A DNA stretch of 37,901 nucleotides, from NCBI GenBank assembly GCA_013360675.1, contig JABWBB010000026.1:1-37901 (forward strand), in the 5' to 3' direction. Positions 15,758 to 23,864 of this stretch are shown one piece after another. The position numbers and the translations under genes are program-made. The stretch's first letter is position 1, and each line of letters opens with the position of its first letter. The DNA is from Phycisphaerales bacterium. GTDB lineage: Bacteria; Planctomycetota; Phycisphaerae; Phycisphaerales; UBA1924. The notes below the pieces were generated by a model. It ran no database searches and was not told where the DNA came from. It was given only the letters and a program-made list of their open reading frames with translations.

Positions 15758-16138
15758 ATGTTCGAACTCCAGGTCGAGGCCGAGTTCTGCGCCGCCCACA
15801 CGCTGACCATCGCCGGCACGCCCGAGCCGGTCCACGGGCACAACTTCCGTGTCACTGTCGCCCTTGAGGGCCCCACGCTCGACGCCGACGGCTTGCTTTG
15901 CGACTTTCATGCCGTCGAAGCCGCCCTCGCGCAGGTCCTCGCGCCACTCACCAATATCCCCCTCAACTCAGACCCAGCCTTCGCCCGGGTGAACCCGTCG
16001 GCGGAGAACCTCGCCGCCCACATCGCCCGAACACTCTCCGAGCGGCTGGCCGTGAGCCTGCCCCCCGGGGGGCGCGTCGCCTGGGTGCGAGTAACCGAGG
16101 CCCCCCGGTGTGCGGCGGTCTACCACATGCCCCGATAA
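15758..16138 (+). CDS. 6-pyruvoyl-tetrahydropterin synthase family, PTPS-III-like
   Basis: 126 residues of the COG0720 (PTPS/QueD) family, which acts on dihydroneopterin triphosphate derivatives. The zinc ligands are visible: His14 in FCAAHTL and His26, His28 in HGHNF. QueD has a catalytic cysteine four residues before the HGH. Here that position is Pro22, and a glutamate stands three before it (E23-P-V-HGH). This ExxHGH form is the mark of PTPS-III proteins, which make 6-hydroxymethyl-dihydropterin for folate in place of FolB. The usual automatic name, QueD, may therefore be wrong. The ATG at 15758 lies 83 bases after the NeuC-like gene. Confidence 0.85.
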   Translation: MFELQVEAEFCAAHTLTIAGTPEPVHGHNFRVTVALEGPTLDADGLLCDFHAVEAALAQVLAPLTNIPLNSDPAFARVNPSAENLAAHIARTLSERLAVSLPPGGRVAWVRVTEAPRCAAVYHMPR

Positions 16139-16227
16139 AAACACGTTTCAGACGCAATCCGACTGGATCGCGTCGACTTACTCATCGCCCCGTTCCGGGC
16201 GTCCGATATCGGCGAATAGAGTGATGC

Positions 16228-18402
16228 GTGAGCGTCACTCCCAGGGCCACCTCCATGACCACCCCCGCGTCGTCGGCCACGCCGGCGTCGGACATCCCCG
16301 ACGAGCAGCCGCTGTTCTTCAACCGCGATTTGTCGTGGCTCGAGTTCAACCGGCGGGTGCTGGCCCTGGCGGGCGATGAAGACATCCCTCTGCTCGAGCG
16401 CTGCCGCTTCATGGCGATCTTCACGACCAACCTCGACGAGTTCTTCATGAAGCGTGTGGGGCTGATCAAGCGCCAGGTGCACGCCGGGATCGACCAGGTC
16501 GCCCCCGACGGCCTGCGTCCACGCCAACAGCTTCAGGCCATCCGCGCCCTGGTCACCGACCTCGAGGTCGAACAGACCCGGGTCTACCAGAAGAGCCTGC
16601 TCCCCGCCCTCGCCGCCCAGGGCATCGAGTTCGTCTCGTACAAAGCGCTGACCGCCCGCGAGCGCACCTGGGCCAACGAGTGGTACCGCGTCAACATCTT
16701 CCCCGCGCTCACGCCCCTGGCGGTCGATCCCACGCACCGCTTCCCCTTCATCTCGAACCTGTCGGACAACCTCGCCGTCGCGGCGACCTTCCCCGGCGCG
16801 ACGGACGACGACCGTGTCTACGCCCGCGTCAAGGTCCCGCCCAACATCCGGCGGTTCATCACGCTGCCCACGCGGGGTGATGCACGCCACCGATTCCTGC
16901 TCCTGCCCGAGCTTGTTCGCCACAACCTCGCGGGCCTCTTCCCCGGAATGAACCTGCACGCGCAGGTCTTCTTCCGCGTCACGCGGATGGCGGGCATCCA
17001 GAAGGATGACCTTGAAACCATCAACATGCTCCAGAGCGTCGAGGACGACCTCAAGGCCCGTCGCTTCGCGCGGGCCGTGCGCCTCGAGATCGAGCCCGAC
17101 GCCCCGCCGGTGCTGCAGCGCTGGCTGGTCGATAAGCTGAGCCTCGAGCCGCAGGACGTCTATGAGCAGACGGGCGACGCCGAGTACGCGCACCTGGGCG
17201 AGCTGTGGAGCCTGGAACGCCCCGATCTGAAGTTCGCGCCCTGGAAGCCGGTCCCGCCGCGTCGACTCTCGCCCGAGGCGGGCGTGACCAAGAGCCCCGC
17301 GCAGTTCTTCGCGCAGCTCCGCAAGCACGACGTGCTGGTCCACCACCCCTACGAGAGTTTCAACGCCTCGGCCGAGCGCTTCATCGCCGCCGCCGCCGCC
17401 GACCCCGACGTCATCACGATCAAGCAGACGCTCTACCGCACCAGCCCCGATTCGCCCTTTGTCGAAAATCTGGTCCGCGCCGCCGAGAGCGGCAAGCAGG
17501 TCGCCTGCCTCGTCGAGGTCCGCGCCCGTTTCGACGAAGGACGCAACGTCCGCTTCGCACGCCAACTCGAGAAAGCCGGCGTGCACGTGGCCTACGGCGT
17601 GATGGGCCTCAAGACCCACTGCAAGACCTCGCTCGTCGTCCGGCGTGAATCCAGGGGCCTGCGCTGCTACGCCCACCTGGGCACGGGCAACTATCACCCC
17701 AAGACCGCGCAGCTGTACACCGACGTGGGCCTGCTCACCGCCGACCCCGAGATCACCTCGGACCTCGTCACCCTCTTCAACTTCCTCACCGGCCTCAGCG
17801 CCGCGCAGAACTACAAGGCCCTGCTCATCGCCCCCTTCAACATGCGCAGCGAGTTCTACGCCCGCATCGCCCGCGAGGCCGATCTCGCCCGGCGCGGGCG
17901 CGGCGGATACATCTTCGCCAAGATGAACGCCCTCGAAGACCGCGAGATCACCCAGCGCCTCTACGACGCCAGCCAGGCGGGCGTGCGCATCGACCTGGTC
18001 GTCCGCGGGTTCTGCTGCCTGCGCCCGGGCGTGCCGGGCCTGAGCGAGAACATCCGCGTCATGAGCGTCGTGGGCCGCTTCCTCGAACACTCGCGCATCT
18101 TCCACTTTGGCGCGGGCCAGCAGGACCCCTGCGACGGCGAGTGGTACATCTCCAGCGCGGACTGGATGTACCGCAACCTCTCCAACCGCGTCGAGGCCGC
18201 CGTCCCCGTCCGCGACCCGCAGGCCCGCGCTCGCCTGGCCCAGATCCGCGAGGTGATGCTCGCCGACCGGCGCAACGCCTGGGACCTCAACGCCGAGGGG
18301 ACCTACGCCCGGCGTACGCCCGCCGCCGACGCGCCCGCCGGTTCGCCCGAGGGCGCTGGCACCTTCGCCGCGCTCATGCAGGCCGCGACGAGGTTGGAAT
18401 AG
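16228..18402 (+). CDS. ppk: Polyphosphate kinase 1
   Basis: 724 residues, full length for PPK1, which reversibly makes inorganic polyphosphate from ATP. It opens with FFNRDLSWLEFNRRVLALAG and NLDEFFMKRVGLIKRQ, followed by HPYESFNASAERFIAAAAAD. The phosphorylated histidine lies in CYAHLGTGNYHPKTAQLYTD, and the second conserved histidine in HSRIFHFG. Next comes SADWMYRNLSNRVEAAVPV. A GTG at 16228 is given as the start; the ATG at 16255 is almost as likely, since the first conserved block begins near residue 30. Its stop codon is directly followed by the ATG of the debranching enzyme, so the two storage-polymer genes share one transcript. Confidence 0.95.
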   Translation: MSVTPRATSMTTPASSATPASDIPDEQPLFFNRDLSWLEFNRRVLALAGDEDIPLLERCRFMAIFTTNLDEFFMKRVGLIKRQVHAGIDQVAPDGLRPRQQLQAIRALVTDLEVEQTRVYQKSLLPALAAQGIEFVSYKALTARERTWANEWYRVNIFPALTPLAVDPTHRFPFISNLSDNLAVAATFPGATDDDRVYARVKVPPNIRRFITLPTRGDARHRFLLLPELVRHNLAGLFPGMNLHAQVFFRVTRMAGIQKDDLETINMLQSVEDDLKARRFARAVRLEIEPDAPPVLQRWLVDKLSLEPQDVYEQTGDAEYAHLGELWSLERPDLKFAPWKPVPPRRLSPEAGVTKSPAQFFAQLRKHDVLVHHPYESFNASAERFIAAAAADPDVITIKQTLYRTSPDSPFVENLVRAAESGKQVACLVEVRARFDEGRNVRFARQLEKAGVHVAYGVMGLKTHCKTSLVVRRESRGLRCYAHLGTGNYHPKTAQLYTDVGLLTADPEITSDLVTLFNFLTGLSAAQNYKALLIAPFNMRSEFYARIAREADLARRGRGGYIFAKMNALEDREITQRLYDASQAGVRIDLVVRGFCCLRPGVPGLSENIRVMSVVGRFLEHSRIFHFGAGQQDPCDGEWYISSADWMYRNLSNRVEAAVPVRDPQARARLAQIREVMLADRRNAWDLNAEGTYARRTPAADAPAGSPEGAGTFAALMQAATRLE

Positions 18403-20424
18403 ATGTCCCTCCCCACACCCCGCAACCGCGCCGAGTGGGTGCTGGCCAACGCCCTGGGCGGCTTCGCGATGGGATCGGCATGCGCCCGCGACGATCGTCG
18501 CTATCACGCGCTGCTCGTCGGCGCCACCCAGCCGCCCGTGGGACGCGTCGTTGCGCTCAAAAGCGTCGCCGACCAACTGGTCTTCGACACCCCCGCAACC
18601 ACGCCGCGCCACGTCCACCTCACCGACTTTGCCTTTGCCAACTGGGGCGAGGCCTTCGCCCCCATGGCCCCGGTCTTCACGCGCGAGGACGATCTCTGCC
18701 GCTGGCTCTGGCGCGACCCCGCATCGGGCATCGAGGTCACCCGCGAACTCTGCCTGGCCGACGGCTTCAACGCGGCTCGGCTCACCTACCGCATCAAGGG
18801 CGGCACGCCGGGCGTCAGCCTCGAGATCCGCCCGCTCGTGGCGCTGCGCGATTTCCACTGGCTGCTGCGCGAGCGCGACGAACCTTTCCGATTCCGCGTC
18901 GAAGCGCCCACGCCGCACCACGCCCGCGTGAACGCGCACGCCCTGCAACTCGACCTCCGCGCCACCGGCGCCACTTTCGCCTCAGAGCCGCATTGGTGGC
19001 GGAACATCGAGTATGCCCGCGATATTCAACGCGGCCAGGAGGGCGTCGAAGACCTCTTCTGCCCGGGCGTCTTCGAGGTCGAACTCGCCGACGAAGCCAC
19101 GCATGTTGAGCTGCTCGCCTGGATGGGGCCCGAGCCGCCCGCGGATCTATCACGACTGGCCCGAGCCGCCCGCCTCGCTCACGCCGCCGCACATCTCCAC
19201 GCCGCACGGCAGGGTGCTCCCGCGTCGATCTCCGATCTCCCTCAGCAAGCCCTACCCATCCTCATCCGGGCGGCGGATCAGTTTGTCGTCCGACGCCAGG
19301 CCCCCGCGGGCCAGCAGCCCGCCTGGCTCTCGAGCGTCATCGCCGGGTATCCCTGGTTCGGCGACTGGGGGCGAGACACGTGCATCTGCTTGCGCGGCTT
19401 GCTCCTCAGCACCGGGCGCTTCGCCGAGGCGCTCGACACGCTGCGCGCCTTCGCCCAGCGCCTCCGCCGCGGGCTGATCCCCAACTGCTTCAATGACGGG
19501 AGCGGCGAGCCCGAGTACAACACCGTCGATGCCCCGCTCTGGTATGTCATCGCCGCGTGCGAATACCGGCGCGAATCGGACGATCAGGCTGGTTTCACGT
19601 CGCACCTGCTCGGACCCTGCCATTCGATCATCGACGCCTACGCCGCCGGCACGGATTACGGGATCCGCCTCGACGACGACGGGCTGATCACCGCGGGCGA
19701 TGCGGGCACGCAACTCACATGGATGGACGCCAAACGTGACGGCACGGTCTTCACGCCTCGCCACGGCAAGGCCGTCGAGATCAACGCCCTCTGGCACGCC
19801 GCCCTCCGCTCGCTCGCGCACGCCGGTTCGCCACGGGCCAAGGCCCTTTCGGCCATGGCCGACCGCACGCGCGATGCCTTCGGCGCGTTCTGGAACGATC
19901 GCGACGGGTGCCTCTACGACGTGCTGACCCGCGAGGGCAACGCATTCATTCCCAATGATGACATCCGCCCCAACCAGGTCTTCGCCGTCTCGCTCCCCCA
20001 CTCGCCCCTCACGCCCGAGCAACAGCGCGGTGTGCTGAGCACCGTGCACGAACGCCTGCTCACGCCCCAGGGCCTGCGCACCCTCGCGCCCGGCAGTGCC
20101 CAGTACCGCCCGCGCTTCGAGGGGAACCTCTACGAGCGCGACGGGGCCTACCACAACGGCACGGTCTGGCCCTGGCTGATCGGGCCCTACGCCGAGGGGG
20201 TTCTCCGCGCGGGCGAGTTCTCGGACAAAGCCCGGCGCGAGGCGCTGGCGGCGATCGAGCCGCTCCTTCGCCAGATCGTCTCGCCACCCCCGGGCGAACC
20301 CGTCGCCACGATCGCCGAGGTGTACGACGCCGAAGCCCCTCGTCGCCCCGACGGCTGCCCGGCGCAGGCCTGGTCGGTGGCGGAGGTGCTCCGCGTTCTG
20401 ACGCTGGTGTCCCGCCGCGTGTGA
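18403..20424 (+). CDS. Glycogen debranching enzyme, amylo-alpha-1,6-glucosidase type (GH133)
   Basis: 673 residues. The N-terminal domain begins WVLANALGGFAMGSACARDD, with RRYHALLVGA, as in bacterial and archaeal amylo-alpha-1,6-glucosidases. The C-terminal (alpha/alpha)6 barrel has WFGDWGRDTCICLRGLLLST, LIPNCFNDGSGEPEYNTVDA, LTWMDAK followed by TPRHGKAVEINALWHAAL, and YHNGTVWPWLIGPYAEG. These match the catalytic half of glycogen debranching enzymes that remove alpha-1,6 branch stubs. There is no GH13 transferase half, as expected for this bacterial type. It starts at the base after the ppk stop codon, with no spacer and no separate promoter. Confidence 0.92.
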   Translation: MSLPTPRNRAEWVLANALGGFAMGSACARDDRRYHALLVGATQPPVGRVVALKSVADQLVFDTPATTPRHVHLTDFAFANWGEAFAPMAPVFTREDDLCRWLWRDPASGIEVTRELCLADGFNAARLTYRIKGGTPGVSLEIRPLVALRDFHWLLRERDEPFRFRVEAPTPHHARVNAHALQLDLRATGATFASEPHWWRNIEYARDIQRGQEGVEDLFCPGVFEVELADEATHVELLAWMGPEPPADLSRLARAARLAHAAAHLHAARQGAPASISDLPQQALPILIRAADQFVVRRQAPAGQQPAWLSSVIAGYPWFGDWGRDTCICLRGLLLSTGRFAEALDTLRAFAQRLRRGLIPNCFNDGSGEPEYNTVDAPLWYVIAACEYRRESDDQAGFTSHLLGPCHSIIDAYAAGTDYGIRLDDDGLITAGDAGTQLTWMDAKRDGTVFTPRHGKAVEINALWHAALRSLAHAGSPRAKALSAMADRTRDAFGAFWNDRDGCLYDVLTREGNAFIPNDDIRPNQVFAVSLPHSPLTPEQQRGVLSTVHERLLTPQGLRTLAPGSAQYRPRFEGNLYERDGAYHNGTVWPWLIGPYAEGVLRAGEFSDKARREALAAIEPLLRQIVSPPPGEPVATIAEVYDAEAPRRPDGCPAQAWSVAEVLRVLTLVSRRV

Positions 20425-20588
20425 TGATGATTCCCCTCCCTTGGGGGCGATAACCACGCTCCGGACCCAATCCGTACTTCTCTCTCTGAGACTTGATGAA
20501 AGTCCGCCAACGTCGGGGCCGATTCACTGGCATCCCGGGTGCTGCCCGTTGGCATCAGCCGGGACCCGCTCCAAACGGAGGGAGCCGC

Positions 20589-21473
20589 ATGAGCACGGTG
20601 ACACACGAACGCGAGCAGGTGGTGACGAACGCGATCCGCGAGATCAGCCACATCGCCACCCTTCCCGAGATCACGATGAAGATCGTCGACCTCGTGGAAG
20701 ACCCCAAGTCGACGGCGCAGGACCTTCACAAGGTCATCAGCAACGACCCGGCGCTCTGCTCGCGCATCCTCAAGGTCGTCAACAGCTCGTTCTACGGGCT
20801 GCCCGGCCAGATCGGCTCGATCAACCGCGCCATCGTGATGCTCGGCCTCAACGCCGTCAAAAACATCGCCATCGCCGCCAGCCTCTCCAAGCTCTTCCGC
20901 GGCGGCGAACTCACCCCCAACTTCTCGGCGCGGGATCTCTGGACCCACTCCAACGTCACCGCGGCGGCGGCCAAGCTCGTCGCCAACACCCTCAAGCTGG
21001 GCCTGGCCGACGAGGCCTACCTCGGCGGGCTGATCCACGACATCGGCCTCATGGTCGAGATGCAGTACGACCGCAACAAGCTCATCGAGGTCTTCCGCCT
21101 CGTCGGCGCCGATGCCAAGGGCGTCCCCGCCAACAACATGCTCGAGGCCGAAACCCAGGTCTTCGGCGCCAACCACCAGGAGTTCGGCGCGGGGCTGTGC
21201 GAGAAGTGGAAGTTCCCCAAGAGCTTCTCCATCGTCACCGGCTTCCACCACCGCCCGATGGAACTCCCCGCCGAGAACCGCACGCTCGCGTGCATCATCT
21301 ACGTCGCCGACCGCCTCGCCGCCGAGACGGGTCAGGGCTTCCGCCAGGATCTCATGAACACCGAGATCGACCAGGCCGTCCGCGACCAGCTCAAGCTCAG
21401 CGCCGATCGCCTGCCCGAGCTGCGCACGCAGTTGGCCCAGAGCCTCAAGGACGTCACGGGCCTCATGGGCTAA
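20589..21473 (+). CDS. HDOD domain protein
   Basis: 294 residues consisting of one HDOD domain, the HD-related module used in signalling. LPEITMKIVDLVEDPKSTAQ, VISNDPALCSRILKVVNSSF, INRAIVMLGLNAVKNIAIAA and GGLIHDIGLMVEM follow the family order, and VTGFHHRPMELPAENRTLAC lies near the end. HDOD proteins usually lack phosphodiesterase activity and act as signalling scaffolds. The ATG at 20589 follows GGAGGGAG; an earlier ATG would add 32 atypical residues. It is a single-gene unit ended by the terminator at 21558. Confidence 0.92.
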   Translation: MSTVTHEREQVVTNAIREISHIATLPEITMKIVDLVEDPKSTAQDLHKVISNDPALCSRILKVVNSSFYGLPGQIGSINRAIVMLGLNAVKNIAIAASLSKLFRGGELTPNFSARDLWTHSNVTAAAAKLVANTLKLGLADEAYLGGLIHDIGLMVEMQYDRNKLIEVFRLVGADAKGVPANNMLEAETQVFGANHQEFGAGLCEKWKFPKSFSIVTGFHHRPMELPAENRTLACIIYVADRLAAETGQGFRQDLMNTEIDQAVRDQLKLSADRLPELRTQLAQSLKDVTGLMG

Positions 21474-21495
21474 CTCAGACTCTCCCGATCCCCCA

Positions 21496-21524
21496 GCGTC
21501 GCGGGCCCTCAACGCTCGCGACGC
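21496..21524 (+). other. 8-bp hairpin after the HDOD gene
   Basis: GCGTCGCG (21496-21503) pairs with CGCGACGC (21517-21524) around a 13-nt loop. It lies between the HDOD stop codon and the main terminator. No T-tract follows, so it probably protects the transcript end rather than stopping transcription. Confidence 0.5.
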
Positions 21525-21557
21525 CGGGATCCTCAGGACTCTCTCTTTCTCCCTCCG

Positions 21558-21591
21558 GGCGGGGGCATGGAAACGTGCCCCCGCCGTTTTT
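21558..21591 (+). terminator. Rho-independent terminator of the HDOD gene
   Basis: A perfect 10-bp stem, GGCGGGGGCA (21558-21567) with TGCCCCCGCC (21576-21585), an 8-nt loop, then G and five T. Confidence 0.93.
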
Positions 21592-21618
21592 CATGCGCCG
21601 CGCGTACTATCCATCGCC

Positions 21619-21873
21619 ATGGCGCACCACGAGCCGCACAAGAGCCTGATGAACTCGCTGGGCTCCTTCTTCGGGCACATCTGGAAGGGCATCCGCACCG
21701 ACCCCGCCGCCCCCTCCCCCCCCACACGACGCGTGGTAAAGACCGACACCGAGCACGAGGTCCGCGACACCCCCCAGGGCCGCGTCGTCATCCGGCGCAC
21801 CACCATCGAGGAAGTCGAGATCCCCAGGCCCGAGCGGCCCCTGCGGCATCCGGATTCTCCGCCCTCCCGCTGA
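21619..21873 (+). CDS. Small hypothetical protein
   Basis: 84 residues starting MAHHEPHKSLMNSLGSFFGH. An amphipathic N-terminal part (to about residue 25) is followed by a short Pro-rich hinge and a charged beta-type segment (RRVVKTDTEHEVRDTPQGRV, then IRRTTIEEVEIPRPERP). There are no membrane segments or catalytic motifs. Codon use matches neighbouring real genes, it stands alone between a terminator and a tRNA gene, and no other frame is better. I do not recognise a family. Confidence 0.65.
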   Translation: MAHHEPHKSLMNSLGSFFGHIWKGIRTDPAAPSPPTRRVVKTDTEHEVRDTPQGRVVIRRTTIEEVEIPRPERPLRHPDSPPSR

Positions 21874-21906
21874 CGCGAATCGGCGGCGCCCTATCGTCAT
21901 CACGAC

Positions 21907-21980
21907 GGCCTCGTAGCTCAGTTGGATAGAGCACCGTGCTTCGAACGCGGGGGTCGCAGGTTCGAATCCTGCCGAGGTCG
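21907..21980 (+). tRNA. tRNA-Arg (anticodon TCG)
   Basis: A 74-nt cloverleaf folds cleanly: acceptor GGCCTCG with CGAGGTC (one G-U pair), D stem GCTC/GAGC, anticodon stem CCGTG/CGCGG around the loop CTTCGAA, T stem GCAGG/CCTGC with loop TTCGAAT. The anticodon TCG reads CGA, so the tRNA carries arginine. The discriminator is G, and CCA is not encoded. Confidence 0.96.
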
Positions 21981-22096
21981 CTTCTCTCGTCCCACGCCCG
22001 TTCACGCATAATCGGCCCGGCCCGCCAGATCTATTCTCGGCCGTTATCCTCAACGAAAGCGTTGATTCCATAGTCTTGATGCGGTAGGTTGGCCTC

Positions 22097-23689
22097 ATGA
22101 AGAACCCATGGGTGACCTTTCTTGCCGCCTGCGCACTCACCGCCCCCGCCCTCGCCCAGCCCCTGACGACCGCGTTCGTCTACCAAGGTGAACTCCGCAG
22201 CGCGGGCGCACCGATCACCACCCCCCACGACGTGCGGTTCTCTCTCTGGACCGCCCCCGCCGCGGGCTCGCCGATCGGCCCCGTTCTCTGCATCGACAAC
22301 CTCACGCCCATCGACGGGCGGTTCACCTCGTCGCTCGATTTTGGTGCGGCCTTCGCCGGCCAACGCCTCTACCTCCAGATCGAGGTCAAGGTCGACGTCG
22401 GCACCGATTGCAGCGACGCGAGTGGCTTTACCACCCTCGTACCCCGCCAGGAACTTACCGCCGCCCCCTACGCCGCCTACGCCGCCTACGCCGTCGTCGC
22501 CGGCTCGGCCCAGTCGAGCACTCAGCTGAACGGGCAGCCCGCGTCCTTCTACACCAACGCCGCCAACCTCAACGCCGGCACCATCCCCGACGCGCGCCTC
22601 GCCCCGACCGTCGCACGCACCAATGCCACGCAGACTTTTTCGGGCCAGACCACCTTCTCCAATCCCCTCAACATCTTCGCGGGCACCGGAACTGACCTGA
22701 CCTCTCTCAACGCCAGCAACATCACCTTCGGCACGCTCGCTACTGCCCGCCTTCCCGCGACAATCGCGCGCACCGATCAGACCAACCTCTTCACAGTCGC
22801 TCAGGAAATGTCCACACTCCGCATCAACGCCGCCGGCGCCCTGGCCCCGCTGCATGTCGGCGGCGAGGGCTACTTCACCCAGGCCGTACGCGTCGGGCAC
22901 ACCAACTCGCCCCGCGCCGGCACCATCCGATTCAACCAGACCACCCGGAACTTTGAGGGCTACAACGGCGCCTGGTGGCGCTCGCTCACCGACGACTCCA
23001 CCGTCCCCCTCCAAATCACCGTCGGCTTCAACACCCCTGGAAGCACCAACTGGTTCGTCCCCTCGGGCGTCGTCTCCATCGGCATCGAAGTCTGGGGTGG
23101 CGGCGGCGGCGGGGGCGGCGCGGGAACAAGCCTCATCCAGAACTGCAGCAACCCAGCCGCGACCGGCGGCGGCGGGGGCGGCTCCGGCGGGTACGCCCTG
23201 CACATCATGGATGTCACCCCGGGTGACACCCTCACCATCTCCGTCGGCAACGCCGGCAGCGGCGGTCCTTCCAGCGCCAACGGGACAGCGGGGGGCATCT
23301 CATCGGTCCGGTTGAACGGCGTCCTGGTCGTCCAGGCCACGGGCGGTAACCCCGGCCTCGCCGGCGCCAATGAAGCCCTCGGTGCCGACAACTGCGCCTC
23401 CGGCGCGACCGCAGGAGCCCCTGGAACACCCGGTTCCGGCTCGCTCGCCAACTTTTCAAATGCCTCGGGCAACCCCGGCATCCGAGCCCGCCGGGCGTAT
23501 AACCTCGGCGGCTGTGGATTGCCTCCTCCCGACATCCGCGCCGGCTGTGGCGGGCAAGGCGGCACTCCCGTCAGCTCCATATCCCCGAGTCCAGACTCCG
23601 CCGGCCAGGGCGGTACAGGCGGTCAGTTCGGCACCAGTGCCGGCGCGGGCACGAACGGCAACCCCGGCCGAGTCCGAATCCTCTATTGA
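22097..23689 (+). CDS. Secreted tail-fibre-like protein with glycine-rich C-terminus
   Basis: 530 residues. The signal peptide MKNPWVTFLAACALTAPALA is followed by a ~110-residue domain starting QPLTTAFVYQGELRSAG. The middle (about 145-250) holds phage-tail-fibre-like repeats (LNAGTIPDARLAPTVART, then FSGQTTFSNPL, LTSLNASNI) and a head-like unit GTIRFNQTTRNFEGYNGAWW. From about residue 330 comes a glycine-rich region, opening VWGGGGGGGGAG and ending GNPGRVRILY, like polyglycine receptor-binding tips of phage fibres. It probably forms trimeric fibres outside the cell; a ligand-binding role is inference. It is the paralogue of the next gene. Confidence 0.8.
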   Translation: MKNPWVTFLAACALTAPALAQPLTTAFVYQGELRSAGAPITTPHDVRFSLWTAPAAGSPIGPVLCIDNLTPIDGRFTSSLDFGAAFAGQRLYLQIEVKVDVGTDCSDASGFTTLVPRQELTAAPYAAYAAYAVVAGSAQSSTQLNGQPASFYTNAANLNAGTIPDARLAPTVARTNATQTFSGQTTFSNPLNIFAGTGTDLTSLNASNITFGTLATARLPATIARTDQTNLFTVAQEMSTLRINAAGALAPLHVGGEGYFTQAVRVGHTNSPRAGTIRFNQTTRNFEGYNGAWWRSLTDDSTVPLQITVGFNTPGSTNWFVPSGVVSIGIEVWGGGGGGGGAGTSLIQNCSNPAATGGGGGGSGGYALHIMDVTPGDTLTISVGNAGSGGPSSANGTAGGISSVRLNGVLVVQATGGNPGLAGANEALGADNCASGATAGAPGTPGSGSLANFSNASGNPGIRARRAYNLGGCGLPPPDIRAGCGGQGGTPVSSISPSPDSAGQGGTGGQFGTSAGAGTNGNPGRVRILY

Positions 23690-23831
23690 CCTGACACGGC
23701 GTCGCCTTTCTCAACCGTTCCTGATGCTCCGCCGTTACGGGGTGCCCGCCTCGCCTGTGGCACGCCCGATAATCGCACTTGCATACTCGCATCGTGCGTG
23801 ATTCTGCTCGTGTAATTCGCCAGACGCATTA

Positions 23832-23856
23832 CCATGATCAGACACCACGATCATGG
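23832..23856 (+). promoter_or_regulatory. Inverted repeat over the upstream region of the second fibre-like gene
   Basis: CCATGATC (23832-23839) and GATCATGG (23849-23856) are a perfect 8-bp pair 9 bases apart, ending 8 bases before the preferred ATG at 23865. It could be an operator or a hairpin that hides the start region in mRNA. Confidence 0.4.
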
Positions 23857-23864
23857 AGCGACCG

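Noticed and set aside
16120..18948. 942-codon open frame antisense to ppk
   Set aside because: ppk motifs on the plus strand are unmistakable. The antisense product has no recognisable domain and the composition of a GC-driven shadow.
20425..20588. Possible c-di-GMP riboswitch upstream of the HDOD gene
   Set aside because: TCCCGG...CCGGGA arms exist near 20532-20562, but the conserved aptamer bases are not seen. It is only a short GC hairpin.
21788..22009. Short protein-like frame containing GRIRTCDPRVRSTVLYPTEL
   Set aside because: This is the well-known false protein made by translating the antisense strand of a tRNA gene; the tRNA-Arg lies exactly here.
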